Shown piece after piece: positions 37,007-48,943 of a stretch of 64,000 bases of DNA; positions within the stretch are counted from its first letter, which is position 1, and each line of letters begins with the position of its first letter. The DNA comes from Epiperipatus broadwayi (lineage: Eukaryota > Onychophora > Udeonychophora > Euonychophora > Peripatidae). The position numbers were made by a program, and so were the translations under genes. The notes below the pieces were generated by a model. That model saw only the letters and a program-made list of their open reading frames with translations. It made no database searches and was not told the DNA's origin. The stretch covers positions 62,001 to 126,000 of the forward strand of contig JAQFVV010006825.1 of assembly GCA_028023455.1 (NCBI GenBank). Direction: 5' to 3'.

Positions 37007-37085
37007 GCATTGGTGGTCGAGTGGTCAGCACAGCCACCTTACAAGCAGTTGTCCCAGGTTTGCGAATTCGCTTTCCGGCCAATGC
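37007..37085 (+). tRNA. tRNA-like sequence (pseudo-tRNA or SINE head)
   Basis: A 79-base stretch starts GCATTGG and ends CCAATGC, a perfect 7-bp acceptor-like stem. TGGTCGAGTGG fits the A-box consensus. The B-box region (AGGTTTGCGAATTCGCTT) is degenerate and seems to carry extra bases, and I cannot draw a normal anticodon arm. An A-rich stretch follows (37095-37110). I read it as a tRNA-derived SINE or a tRNA pseudogene rather than a working tRNA gene. Confidence 0.5.
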
Positions 37086-37479
37086 TTTGACACATGAGAA
37101 AAAAAAAACATCTAAATAATTCACTTCTGGGCAGTGGTCCTAAAACACACTCTCATAGAGAAACAATAAAAAAAAAAGCATTATTTACTAGATTTGGCAA
37201 TTTGTCTATGAGTTTTCCATTCTTTATTCATCAAAGAATAATTAGATACGTATTTACGAAACAATGTAGAATAATTAACTGGACTGATTACAGACTAGCT
37301 ACTTAAAAGAAAATACTAAGCCTAATTAAAACGTAGAACATTTTTCAAGTTTATCTGATTCAGATTCAAACCTAGGTCAAACAGCAAGGCAGGTGAATGC
37401 ACTAGTATTGTATATGAAGCCCTTATATTTGATAACTGAAATACATGCTTATTATATACTTGTATCAATATATATATGT
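37086..37479. other. Spacer, no gene seen
   Basis: AT-rich DNA, including an A-rich tail after the tRNA-like unit. The open frame 37094-37306 is not supported by any domain. Confidence 0.45.
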
Positions 37480-37645
37480 ATAGGGTATATGAGCACAGAC
37501 TTTCACACGACCCATCACTTACTACTCTATCTCATATCACTGATACACTTCAACACATATATGTCGAAAAAATAAACAATCACCAGTATACGTATTTCAT
37601 GCTAAATTAGCAATCATCAGTTGGTCCAGATTATCATCTCCTATA
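37480..37645 (-). repeat. Interspersed repeat F copy
   Basis: ACTTTCACACGACCCATCAC, CTATCTCATATCACTGATAC, AAAAAATAAACAATCACCAG and CAATCATCAGTTGGTCCAGA occur in the same order as at 7085-7325. Confidence 0.72.
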
Positions 37646-38319
37646 TTTAAAAAAATCTATTAAAGTATCTGTAATTATAATAAAATTAAGAACGTTTGAA
37701 ATATTAATTAATTAAATTTATGAAGTTCAATTACGCTTAAAAAAACACTTTTTATCTTCAGACTTTTATTATATAAAAACAGCAATCTTATAAACTAATC
37801 TCAACTCAAACGCTATAGTATTAATTATAGAAGCATGTGGTAAAATAAATCTGAATTATCAATTAATTTAATTGATCATAAAATACATGTTGAAATTGTC
37901 AATGTCTCCTTACACAAAACATTTTAATTTGCTGACTAGATCTATTTAAATGATAATTATTCTTTTAATCTGTCAAAAATGTAATTCTTGAAATGGTAAT
38001 CAAATCAACATATTTTGAAAAGTATAAATACAATATAAATTATAACTTTTTAAAAGAAACTTTGAATTAGTTATTAAAAAAAATATTAAAAATTGACAAT
38101 TTTTATAATGATCATATCATTTATTTGTATTAGAAAGCAAAAAAAAAGTTACATTTATCTATATATTCATTAAATTTAATTTTAATATACTTTCACAATA
38201 CATGCAGACACAAAAGTATACATTCTGCACACAGTATATTATCTAATAAAATAAAATAATGTAATATATAGTCATATTACACATGCACACACAAACATGC
38301 ACATTGTATATCTGTATAT
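37646..38319. other. AT-rich spacer, no gene seen
   Basis: AT-rich DNA with short CA-rich runs near 38281-38305. No gene recognised. Confidence 0.5.
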
Positions 38320-38850
38320 ATTACAACAGTAATGAGTGGCAAGCTAGCCTACATGTTGGGAAGTCAAATGTTTTAATGCTGATAATGTTTGGGAGTCATA
38401 AGATATAATAAATATGGAATACTTAAATACATAAAACACATTCATTAATGTAATTTAAAGACAAAGGGTATCGTTTTTTGGATACAAACATTCAAATAAA
38501 GAAATAAATAATCTAGGCAATGATTGATTTTATACTTAGTCAAAATAAACCATATGTATAAATATATTCCTTACATGTTTAGGAAATATCTTCTCTAAAT
38601 GCACATTCATAATATGGAATACAAGTTTTTTCTAAAGAAAACCATGGCTAATACATGACTCTAATCAATGTGTAAAGTAATCAAATATTTATTCAAATAT
38701 CTCAGGATAGAATATAAAATAAGTGTATGTTACCAATCTATCTTTTAAATTTGTCACCAAATAAATTAATGATAAGTGATTAATCTTTAAAAAATGTGAA
38801 AGCCAATTTAATTATTTAATAAATAAATTCAAATTATACTTACGTTGATA
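38320..38850 (+). repeat. Interspersed repeat D, copy 1
   Basis: Blocks AGCCTACATGTTGG, TCAAATGTTTTAATG, GTAATAAATA-like, TTAATGTAAT, CCATATGTATAAATATATTC, TTTCTCTAAATGCA and GCCATGGCTAATA-like recur in the same order at 63372-63858. Both copies end at a (TA)n run, and here that run is the 5' border of the RTE LINE. No coding potential. Confidence 0.72.
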
Positions 38851-39189
38851 TATATATATATATGGCTGCAGAAAACAGTTTGCTATTAACTGAAAGGGGA
38901 CCCTTTGATTCCTCTTGGAGGCCTTAAAGGAACTGAGCAGGGCAAATTCCTAATGTCCACTCCATACGTTCTTGTCGTTGCAGCTGTTATTACTATGTGA
39001 TTATTCATATAGTATACAAACATGGATGGGCTGCTCACTAACACGTATTAGCCAGCGTGGTGAGTTTATTGGCTTTTTACCTCTGAGTTTAAGATCAAGA
39101 AACACCATGGTCTTTCTTCTTAGTGCCTGATAAGGCAGAATGAATGTTTGTGTAAATGATAAATATTTTTCCAATACATATATACAATT

Positions 39190-40179
39190 ATGACAAACAA
39201 AAATAAAGCATGGCCCTTATTCCCAGGAGGCTGTAAAGTCACCAACCAAGGCAGCGGTTGGTGGCCGAAGGCGGAGGGTGCTAAGAATCCCCTGATTGCG
39301 GACCCAGGCTGCCATTTGATGACGACTTTTTATTTAGGTACTTACAACTGCAGATCACTTTCAAGTGAAGGAAGATTGCAAGAATTAGAAGAAGAACTGT
39401 CTTATATTAAATGGGACATTATAGGACTTTGTGAAGTTAGAAGAAAAGGAGAAGAAACAATTGATTTAAAAAGTGGACATATACTCTATTATAAAGGCAC
39501 ACATATTGGAAATACAAGTGGAGTAGGATTCATTATAAATAAAAAGTGGAAGAACAATATTGTGGAGATTGATGGTGTATCGGACAGAGTGGCAAGATTA
39601 GTTATACAACTTAATAGCAGATACCAAATGCAGATAATTCAGGTTTATGCCCCAACAAGTTCTCATAGTGATGAAGTAGTAGAAGATGTTTATATGGATG
39701 TACAAAAGGCTTTTGATCAGAGTAAACAACATTTTAAAATTGTTATGGGAAACTTTAATGCTAGAATTGGTAGACAAATGAAAGATGAAATTGCTGTAGG
39801 TAATTTTGGTTATGGTAATAGAAATGAGAGAGGACATAGACTTGTGAAGTTTGCAGAAAAAGAAAAACTTTATATTATGAATTCATTTTTTGAGAAAAAT
39901 GTTAAAAGGAAATGGACATGGAAGCATCCAAATGAAGGTACAGCAGAATTGGATTATATTTTGACTAACAGAAAATACATATTTCAAGATTGTAATGTTC
40001 TTAATAAATTTAACACAGGAAGTGATCATCGATTAGTAAGGTGTAAGTTATGTGTTAATGTAAAACTAGAGAAACAAAAATTATTAAGAAAAACAATATT
40101 TACAGTTGATATTCCTAATCTTCAGAAACATTCTAATAAATTTAAATTAGAACTTACAAATAGGTTTCAAGTGTTATGA
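39190..40179 (+). pseudogene. RTE ORF, N-terminal part: APE-type endonuclease
   Basis: The frame encodes a leader of about 45 residues (conserved in the old copy at 1774) and then an apurinic-endonuclease-like domain, which in RTE elements nicks target DNA to start reverse transcription. Visible motifs: LGTYNCRSL (Asn53), GLCEVRR (Glu82), VYAPTS (Tyr153), GNFNARIG (187-194) and GSDHRLV (Asp279, His280). In nearly all relatives the fourth motif is GDFN; here the Asp is Asn188, so nicking activity is probably lost. The frame ends at TGA 40177-40179. The same frame continues from 40180, so the stop is a point change inside the ORF rather than a natural end. The start at 39190 is chosen because the leader aligns with the other copy. 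Confidence 0.9.
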
Positions 40180-40200
40180 GATTTTGAACATGATTCAGAT

Positions 40201-41673
40201 TTGAATGAAATTAATATGAAAATAACTGATACACTTTTAAAAACTGCAACAAAGATAGCTGGTAGAAAAAAGCAGCAATTGACTAATAAAATTTCTACTG
40301 AGACTAGAGAATTTATGAAGAAAAGAAGGAATATGAAGATATACAAAAATGATGTATTAAAAAGAATTGAATATCTCGAATTTTGTAAAATGGTACGGAA
40401 AAGAGTTGAAAATGATATAAGAAAGTATAACTGTGAAATAGTAAGGAAAGCTGTAGAAGAAAATAAAAGTCTCAAAAATGTTAAACAACATTTTGGTATT
40501 GGTAGGAAATTTATATCTGCAATAAGAAAAAAAGATGGAATTATTACTAAAAAGAGAGATGACATCATGAAATTGGTAGAAGATTTTTATCAAGAATTAT
40601 ATAGTAATAAAGAACAAGTACCTCCTATATCTATTACATCTTCCGAATTGCCCAGAATTTTAAATGAAGAAGTGAGACATGCAATTAAGTGTATGAAGAA
40701 AGGAAAGGCTCCAGGAAATGATGGAATTATAATTGATATATTAAAAGAAGCAGGTGAAGAAATAGAAACAATTTTAGCAAAGTTATATACCAAATGTCTA
40801 AATGATAAAGATGTACTGGAAGATTGGAAGAATGCAGTAATAATATTAATATTGAAAAAAGGTGGTAAAGAAGATATTAGAAATTACAGACCTATCAGCC
40901 TTTTATCAGTTTTATATAAAATTTTTACCAAGATAATTACAACTCGTCTACAGAGAACTTTGGATTTCCACCAACCAAGAGAACAAGCTGGATTTAAAAG
41001 TGGTTTTAGTACAATAGATCATATCCAGGTATTGAGAGAAGTCATAGAAAGGACAAACAAATATGAGTTGTCATTATGTTTTGGATTTGTAGATTATGAA
41101 AAGGCATTCGATTCTATACACATTTCTTCAGTGATTAAAGCATTGGATAATCAAGGTATAGATCCAGGATATTGTCATATTTTTAAGAATATTTATAAAA
41201 ATGCAACAGCAACAATTAGATTACATAATGATACTGAAAAAATCAACATTGAGAAAGGTGTAAGACAAGGTGATTCCATATCTCCAAAACTCTTTACAGC
41301 AGTGCTGCAAGAAGTATTTTGTGGATTGAAATGGGAAACTAAAGGAGTGAAAGTAAATGGAGAGTATTTAAGTCATTTAGATTTTGCAGATGATGTAGTT
41401 GTTTTTGCAAATAATGCTTCAGAGCTGCAGGAAATGTTGCAGGAGTTAGCAGATGAAAGTAGAAAAGTAGGACTAAAGATAAATGTTAAAAAGACTAAAG
41501 TAATGTTTAATCGATTTGCTCAAAATATGAAAATAAAGATTGATTATGAAGAATTAGAAGAAGTTAACAGTTACAAATACCTTGGTCAGATTATTAATAC
41601 AGATGGAAACATAATGGAGGAAATTAATATAGAATTAAACTTGTTTGGAGTGCTTTTGGTAGAAATAACTTGA
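40201..41673 (+). pseudogene. RTE ORF, central part: reverse transcriptase
   Basis: The frame is in register with the endonuclease upstream of the stop. In order it holds: a charged linker; NYRPISLLSVLYKIF (palm entry); REQAGFKSGFS; VDYEKAFDSI (motif A, first catalytic Asp); VRQGDSISPKLF (motif B); HLDFADDVVVFAN (motif C, the FADD box at residues 395-398, two catalytic Asp); GLKINVKKTKVM (motif D); and YKYLGQIINTDG (motif E). All key residues are present. It is cut short near 41628, where AATAATAG of the older copy reads AATATAG, a one-base loss that shifts the frame and ends it at 41671-41673. The family match is to RTE-clade LINE polymerase, often mis-annotated in animal genomes as craniofacial development protein 2-like. 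Confidence 0.92.
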
Positions 41674-42074
41674 TACTAAAAGGAAATATGTCTATGTGTT
41701 TGAAAAGGATGGTTTTTAACAAATGTGTTTTACCAGTTCTTACTTATGGGTCTGAGACTTGGACACTTAATAGAAGAGCAATACAGAGACTTCAGACCAC
41801 TCAAAGGAGTATGGAGAGATGTATGTTGGGAGTAACAAAAAGAGATCGAAAATGCAATGTATGGGTAAGACAACAAACAGGTGTTACTGACCTTATTGAA
41901 AAAATTAAAAGATTGAAGTGGAGTTGGGCTGGACATATTGCTAGAAGAGATGATAATAGATGGACAATTGAAATTTTAAACTGGATTCCAAGAGATTGTA
42001 ACAGACCCAGAAAGAGACCACATGTGAGATGGATGGATGAAATAAGAAAATGTGCAGGGGTGTTGTGGAGATGA
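41670..42074 (+). pseudogene. RTE ORF, C-terminal domain in shifted frame
   Basis: After the one-base deletion the protein continues in the next frame: CVLPVLTYGSETWTLNRR, IQRLQTTQRSMERCMLGV, then GVTDLIEKIKRLKWSWAGHI and RPHVRWMDEIRKCAG before the TGA at 42072-42074. This is the conserved C-terminal region of RTE polymerases. The frame itself opens before the ATG at 41670, so that ATG is not a real start. Frames on the opposite strand here are shadows. Confidence 0.9.
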
Positions 42075-42169
42075 GAAGCTAAAAATCGGAGATGGATTAA
42101 ACTTGGAGAGACCTTCATCCTGCAGTGGATTGATAATGGTTGATGATGATGATGATATATATATATATA

Positions 42170-44241
42170 TTGTAACGATATATAAATATGTCATTACATT
42201 AATTTAAAATAAAAACTTAAAAGTTCGCAAATAAAAGTAAAAAACTAAACGCTAAAATTAAAACATTGTTAAACGTGTATACATTCGCACAGATGTTAAA
42301 CTTTAAAATTTTTTTTTTTTTCATAAACAAAAAAAAAAGTATTTGAATGTATTTTTTTAAATAAAAAAATACAAGATTGAAATATAAAAATATTTTAATA
42401 AAAAAATAACGTAAGTTAAAATAAAAACAGGTATTAATTAATTCCTGTAATCTATAAAAGGAAATGATTGTTTATTAATTATCTAAAAGCTGTTTAATTA
42501 AAAAGTCATATGGAAAGTTAGATAAGAGAAGAAAGAGATTTTAGCTTGACAAATGGAAGCACTAAGCCTTGGCCCGGACCATAACGAAAAAACAGATTAG
42601 TGACGTTTTGTTCATGGAATCCTGGTGGATAATATAAAAAGGGAAATACAGTTTTTTCTGACAGTTCCAGCGTTTTGTGTTTGAGAGATGGGGTATGTGC
42701 GTCATACCACACTCTCTATAAAAAAAAATGAAAAGACTGTGATACCTTGAACCAGCTATTGCCATCTCCAGAACATTACCTTCCAATGGAGGCATCATGG
42801 GAATTCCATAAGCTATATGAAAGGAACAATTATTAAAATCAATTAAGAATTTTCGTCAAGTTTTACAAATTGATAAACAAGCCAACTTAAATGTTAAAAC
42901 GGACTCTTATCTGACTTTTGTAAGTTTTTAAATCAAATTAATAATGTTTAATTTTATATGTTTTCCGATGGACAAACATCATTTCCATTTATTTTAATTG
43001 TATAAATTATTTATTGTTTAAATTTTAAATGTATGAAATTTAAGTTGTTTATAGACGCTTGCATGGATTCGTTTGTGGTTAATTATATTTTGGTTTTCAT
43101 ATTTGATCAAAATATATAGACATTCGATATATATATGATACCTTACGGTGAGTATCTAAAATGTATTTATTCGGATGTCTTTTAAGTTATTGGTGACAAC
43201 GCAAGTATCTTATGGTGAATACTATTGGGTTACTTATAAGTTTCCTCTGCGATTGTCGGTATCAATAATTTTGTATTTTGATCGTTTATGTTTATTTTGA
43301 AATGTTTTTGACCGTGGAATCTATGTAATCAATCTGGACCCAACATTTTTAAACAAATCTGTGCGAACGTATATAAATGATAAAAATTAAGTCGGGCGCG
43401 AATGGCTATATAGTTTTGTAGAGTTGTATTAAGGGAGGGTAATCTTAGGTTATTCATTTCGTAGTTGAATTGGTTCAATGGATGGGATATATTTGTGTAA
43501 TTAGTAGATGTAGTATGAGATCCGCTACGGGCAGGATTATAGATATACGCCACACACCCTGTAAGTCGGCAGAAGACCGCAGTCCATTCCTATGGAGTTT
43601 TTAGTTTATTGATCTACTTGCCCACAGATGTCACATTCCTGTTGGTGGAGAGTCAATGTCTTCTCTATTTCTACTTATTGTTCAGATGTACATTTCTGAC
43701 AATATAGTATTTTGTGTTGTCGTATCATGCTACATTGAATACATGAATGTATCAGATGGATTGGCGCCAGTTGATTGCGAAATTTGTTGCCTAAGGTTAA
43801 ATCAGGGAAGAATATTTTCCTTTCAAATGCAGACCTATGTAGTCCATTCATACTCGACCCTCTAAATAAAATATTAAACATTATAGCAAGCTATTTTAAA
43901 TGTAAAATTAAAAATTAAGATAAAAATCTAAATGTTAAACTTATTCCTCGAATTTAGAATGATTTTATATGTGGTAAATAAATATTTTTCTGTGTTAATT
44001 TCTGGCAGTGGCTTTTATTATTTTATTCTTTTATATTTAAGATATAAAATTTATAGATTTTTATCTCGGCGTCTCCGCTGAGCTAGTGACAATGGGCTAA
44101 CGATCTAAATATGTAAATAAAGTGGAATCCTAACAGCGCGTATCTGCCTACTTTATAAATTTTTCTAGGCTCAAATGCCTAGATGGCGCCCTTTGGTAGT
44201 GCGGTGCGGTGCGATCTCCCACTTCATTTGGATCGTTATAA
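42170..44241. mobile_element. TIR-type DNA element B, complete copy
   Basis: The element starts TTGTAACGATATATAAATAT inside (TA)n and ends GGATCGTTATAA at 44241, followed by TATAT. The ends pair as inverted repeats (TTGTAACGAT against TTATAACGAT, 9 of 10). The right part is homologous to 1-614. The interior is AT-rich on the left and richer in G and C at 43380-43860 and 44060-44230. The only sizeable frames (43329-43553 minus, 43656-43865 plus) have no recognisable domain and are not preserved in the other copy, so I regard the element as non-autonomous. It directly follows the tail of the RTE LINE, both sharing one TA tract. Confidence 0.7.
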
Positions 44242-44769
44242 TATATTAGAATAATAAATAAGAATTTATGAATTTATTTGTTATCTATTTGCTATCTCCA
44301 ACTTCTTTGTAACAAGTTAAATATTTTAGTAAGGAGGTAAAATCTCTGTTCCTATGTTTGTCAATGATATCTAATACTTCATGGAATAATAACTAAGGTT
44401 GAATATATTTTGTCAAGTGTAAAATTGCTTAGTATATCTCTGTACTCTATGTTTGTGATATATATATATATATTCTAACCCATTAATTTTATTAGTTTAA
44501 TTAGTTTAATTTATTTATTTCTAATATAATATTTTTATTAGTTTAGTTTATTTGCACTTGCAACACTAATTTTCTGGTTGTTGTTAAGGCAACCAAAATA
44601 AAAGCAACATATCCATTAATTTTCCAATATGATCCAAAATACTTTTCATATAATACAATTGTACATTCAATTCTCTGAAGCCATGCCACGATTGTAATAA
44701 CAACAATAATTGATCACTTATTAATTTAAAGAATAATTATAATAATATTAATCTCAGGGTTCTTTGTTT
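44242..44769. other. AT-rich spacer
   Basis: A short block (44392-44445, TGTAAAATTGCTTAGTA) recurs at 48890-48908 next to another (TA)n array, probably an old repeat edge. No gene. Confidence 0.4.
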
Positions 44770-44835
44770 CATGTAAGGAAATGCTCGGCAGTATTGGTTG
44801 TCGCATATGACTGTCATTCTGGTCGGCTATAGGAA
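44770..44835 (-). repeat. Short GC-richer repeat fragment
   Basis: Read on the minus strand, ATAGCCGACCAGAATGACAG and TCATATGCGACAACCAATAC resemble 9061-9110. It is interpreted as a dispersed fragment. Confidence 0.35.
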
Positions 44836-47800
44836 ACATTTATTTTTATTTAAATTCAATGTGTCTTCATCTCTCATATCAACTGCTATATTATTTAAAG
44901 AGATGATAATTCTATTCAATAATGACGTATAATTTTGAATAACACAGCCCTTTTTTTTTTTTTTAGAATATCAGTCAGAATAATAAAAAGACAAGGGTGC
45001 TTTTTTTGTCCTTCCATCATCCATGACAACACAATAATATAACTAAGATTTATTACTTAGACAATTTCACTAAATGGGAATGGAATAATGTGCAACCAAA
45101 GTTAATGGTTTGGGAATAAATTCATTTTTTTTTTTTTTTTATACAAAGGTGAATGTTTAGTCTTAAGTTTTCAACTCCATAAATAATTATCATTAAACTA
45201 AAATATAATGACATATTCCGATCTGCTTAACTTTATTTATCTGGTATATTAAGTTTTGAAGAATTTGGAATGATTTCGGACTCAAGAAAAGGTTTTGCAA
45301 ATATTGTGCAAACACTTATATTTAGCATATAAAAACAAAAAAAAAAAATGAATCTACAACAAATTTTAACAAGACTATAATTTATTACTATTAAAAAAAA
45401 ATATATGAACATTTCTTCAATAATCCCATAGTAATACAAAAATATAAAATATAACTGACATTAATCTGTATACTCTTTTGGTTATGGACTAGAGATTACT
45501 ACTTCTCCTGTATGCAATCATATGGATTGATTAACTAAAAGTACATTTCATCACCAATACATTGTTTATTAAATTTTGGTAACCTTGTAGAAGCTTTTAT
45601 TCAAAATTATTGACTAACTATTTTTTTTTTTTTTTAAAATGATTAATCCCATCATATGCAATACGCAAAATATTAAATTTATTTCTAATACATTTACTTT
45701 ATTTATGGTCTTTAATGGGATAACCTATTCTAATTATAGGCCAGTTATCAGAAGTTACACTTACCATCTTACATTTAACTTAATGCTAACTTAAGTTATG
45801 ATATAAATTTTATTCATACGTATAATTTTAAATATGAGTATGATTTAATTACTAACCAGAATTAAATATTGCATTTGAATATTCCTTCAGTAAATAAGCG
45901 TTTTAAAACTACGCAATTTTATTACTTTCTCCATTGATTTACTTGTCAAATACTAGCAATATTTAGCAGCACAATACAGATATTGATCCTAGTTACTAAC
46001 GCACTATTTATACTAAAGTGGATCTTGAGGAACTAACACCTCCAATATAACCTTTATCTTGCCCGAACTTTCAAAATTAAGCACAATAATCAACACCTTC
46101 CATGGTGGAGCTATCTTTATTTTCACATGAGGAATATGGAATAACCATGAAGGTCTGTAAAGTAATCTACTACATTAAATATTTTGGTGGTTTCTTGCCT
46201 CTTACTTGGGCATACAACGAACACACACCAAATACAATCCTCTCCTGGGATTTAAACGAATGAAGCATACTAAATGCTAGATAAATTCTTGATCGTCCTA
46301 TCTATGAGAATCGATCACTTGGGCTATAAACATACCCGAACATTATATTTAAAATCTTCCTCTCATGGAAAACAAAGCTTTTGGGGAGATCATTTTTCAT
46401 CCCACAAAATAAATACATTATAATTATTACCTATGCGAATATTAAGCATATACCAATGCTATATCTGGGCAGGATAAGTAAATACACTGATTATAATAAA
46501 CTTATGTTACCGTGTATACTTTGATCAACATCTGAAATCAATGGACATCATAGAATAAAAGTATAATAATTTTAATTTTAATAAAGGAACATTCAAAATA
46601 GTTGGTAGCATACTATCTTAAACTACATAAAGTGGATGTGTTAATTAAGAATAATTAGGAATAAATTCCTCAATTAATACAGTATAAATTCGTTTCAAAA
46701 CTTTAACAAGAAATATTTTGTTATAGCATTTTTTTTTTTAGTTACTTCTGATAATTTTCAATATTTATTTTACCCCTTAAATATCTAAAAAAATTTTTTC
46801 TTTTACGTATCTAACATACAAAATTTCTACCTACAATTGTATGTACTAATTAAAACATATTTTATAGATTTTTTTTTTTCTTTCGTGTTAAATATCAACT
46901 TAACCTATAATAATTATATTAAAACATACCTTTGTTATTACAAGGCTATTAAATATCACTTGACCATACAGACTTTAATCTATGTGATATAAAAAAAAAT
47001 ACATATCATTTATAACTTAGTTTTAAACAATCATTAATTAACAAGTGCATACTCTCTCATTAGAAAATGTTTTTCTGTTGAGCAATTGGTCCAGGTGAAG
47101 AGCTTTATCCAGTCGTATTTCACGAAGCAAGTTTAAAAACAATAAACGCATGGTATTATTTCCTTTAAATAAAAGTTTTCTCTTATTTTGTGCATTTAAT
47201 AAATTAGGTAAAGAAAAATATAGCAGAATTGAAGATTAATTCTTACTTGAATTAAACTACTACAATTTTGCGATCCAAGAAAAAAAATAGACTTCTAACA
47301 TAGATGAATATTTGACTATAGACGATAACATACACAATATTTTTTTTTATTGATAATACGTATACTTATTAGCTAGCTTACTTATGGACGAAAATGTGCA
47401 ATTTTCCGAGAGATTATGATGATAATAACTGCAGTCAATTTACGTGTACATGAAGTTTTAATAATTCCAACTGATGTATAATAGAATATATCATTTATTT
47501 TTATCATTAAGTCACTAAGATATTTGGTTTTCTTCATACTTTAGGAATTATAAATTTTTTTTAACGGTAACTTCTCCGTAAGAATGCCCCTATATAACTT
47601 TTCCTATATTTACTCTGAGAAAGTTTATATATTTTTTTTTATATATATTTTTGTTTTTTAAATATACAGGTGCATAATTTAATCTTATTTATCATTATTA
47701 TTATTTCCAGACAATTCTTGGTGAATAAAACATATTTTAACGTATGTAACTACATTACTTGTAAAGGCAAACAATATTGAGAAAGAGCGCGAAAATGTTT

Positions 47801-48720
47801 CTAGTTGATTTTCCTTGGTTTCAAAATATTTCTTTCACTTATTTTTTTTTTTCTTTCTATACCAAGAAAATATCAATAAATGACATAAAGTTAATAAATA
47901 ATTAATCTTTTCTTGGAAATCGCTTCTTTTCCTTAATTTAGATATAATATAATTTTTCGTGACTCTTTTAGTTACATCTGTCATTTTTGAACTTTAGCGC
48001 GAGACAATAAATTTTTAAGTATAAAAGGTCTTTAAATAGGTAGATGGCAAAGAAATCAGGATATCTTATCAAAAAATTTTAGCCACACATTATATTATTA
48101 AAATTTTACTTTGATTACATTTATTTCTGCAAAATAAAATGAAAAAATTGAGTTACCAAATTTCAGCACTGTTCCTTCCTTGAAAACTAAAAGCAGACTA
48201 TATATTTTTTTTTTTATTTTACTTTAGCGACCTCTTCCAGAAAAATAATCATTTGATTATAACATAAACAAAAGAAAGGAAAAACTTATTACAATCATAT
48301 AGTTTTCAGTATTATCTACCTGGATTACAAAGTAATTTGACAATAAAAAAAAATAATAAATACATTAAATTAACAATCAGTGATGTATAATTCTTTAAAC
48401 ATTATATATATATATTTTTCTTTTTTTACAAAAAGAAATTACCAGAAGTTATTGTGCTTTATGATAAGACACTCATCCACTCTCCCCTCTACCCATCCAA
48501 AATCAATTACTGTTTAGCTTTTATACCATATTAATTTGCTCTAATTATTAATATCTCAATTAAATTATTCATGTTCTCTCTTTAAAATGACATTGAGTTA
48601 TTAAATCTATTAGTTATTCACCCAAAACATGCCAAAGTGAGTGAATAGCATATTTTATTAATCAATTATTACTATTGTTATTTTATCTTTTTATTTCTTT
48701 AAAGAATAGCATTGTTTTCC
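44836..48720. other. AT-rich region, no gene recognised
   Basis: Nearly 4 kb with many homopolymer T runs and no repeat match in the window. The stretch 46020-46400 is less AT-rich and non-repetitive but stops occur in all frames. A minus frame at about 47043-47159 reads MRLLFLNLLREIRLDK for 38 codons; it is short and unsupported. Confidence 0.45.
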
Positions 48721-48765
48721 TGCAGAAGTAATGCCAAGTAAACCAAGTGTCAATAACACTAGGTT

Positions 48766-48804
<39 letters not shown>

Positions 48805-48814
48805 TAGTATTAAG

Positions 48815-48847
<33 letters not shown>
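48766..48847. repeat. Paired (TA)n arrays
   Basis: Two (TA)n arrays of about 30 bases flank TAATTAGTATTAAGAATT. The 70-codon frame at 48731-48943 is simply this array translated (IYIYIY) and not a gene. Confidence 0.95.
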
Positions 48848-48850
<3 letters not shown>

Positions 48851-48943
48851 CTTCATAGAATAATAATTAAGTTTGTATACATTTTATCTAGTGTAAAATT
48901 GCTTAGTATTACAATCAATTTTAAACAAATCACTAAATTTTAA

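Larger units (their letters stand above)
38864..42156 (+). mobile_element. RTE-clade LINE, near-complete copy
   Basis: The element starts GGCTGCAGAAAACAGTTTGC inside (TA)n, has a 5' UTR of about 325 bases, a coding region of about 2.9 kb and a short 3' UTR. It ends in TTGATAATGG and a (GAT)n tail running into (TA)n. The length of about 3.3 kb is usual for RTE elements, which carry one long ORF with endonuclease and reverse transcriptase and no long poly(A) tail. Coding is interrupted by one in-frame stop (40177-40179) and one single-base deletion near 41628, and the endonuclease has one changed catalytic residue. It is the youngest-looking coding element in the window. No target duplication can be defined because both ends lie in TA repeats. 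Confidence 0.93.

Noticed and set aside
39598-42194. Several minus-strand open frames of 64-133 codons
   Set aside because: They are shadows of the RTE coding region on the plus strand.
46020-46400. Less AT-rich, non-repetitive stretch that looked like a decayed retroelement
   Set aside because: No recognisable motif on either strand and frequent stops in every frame.
48731-48943. 70-codon open frame rich in Ile-Tyr
   Set aside because: It is the translation of two (TA)n arrays.
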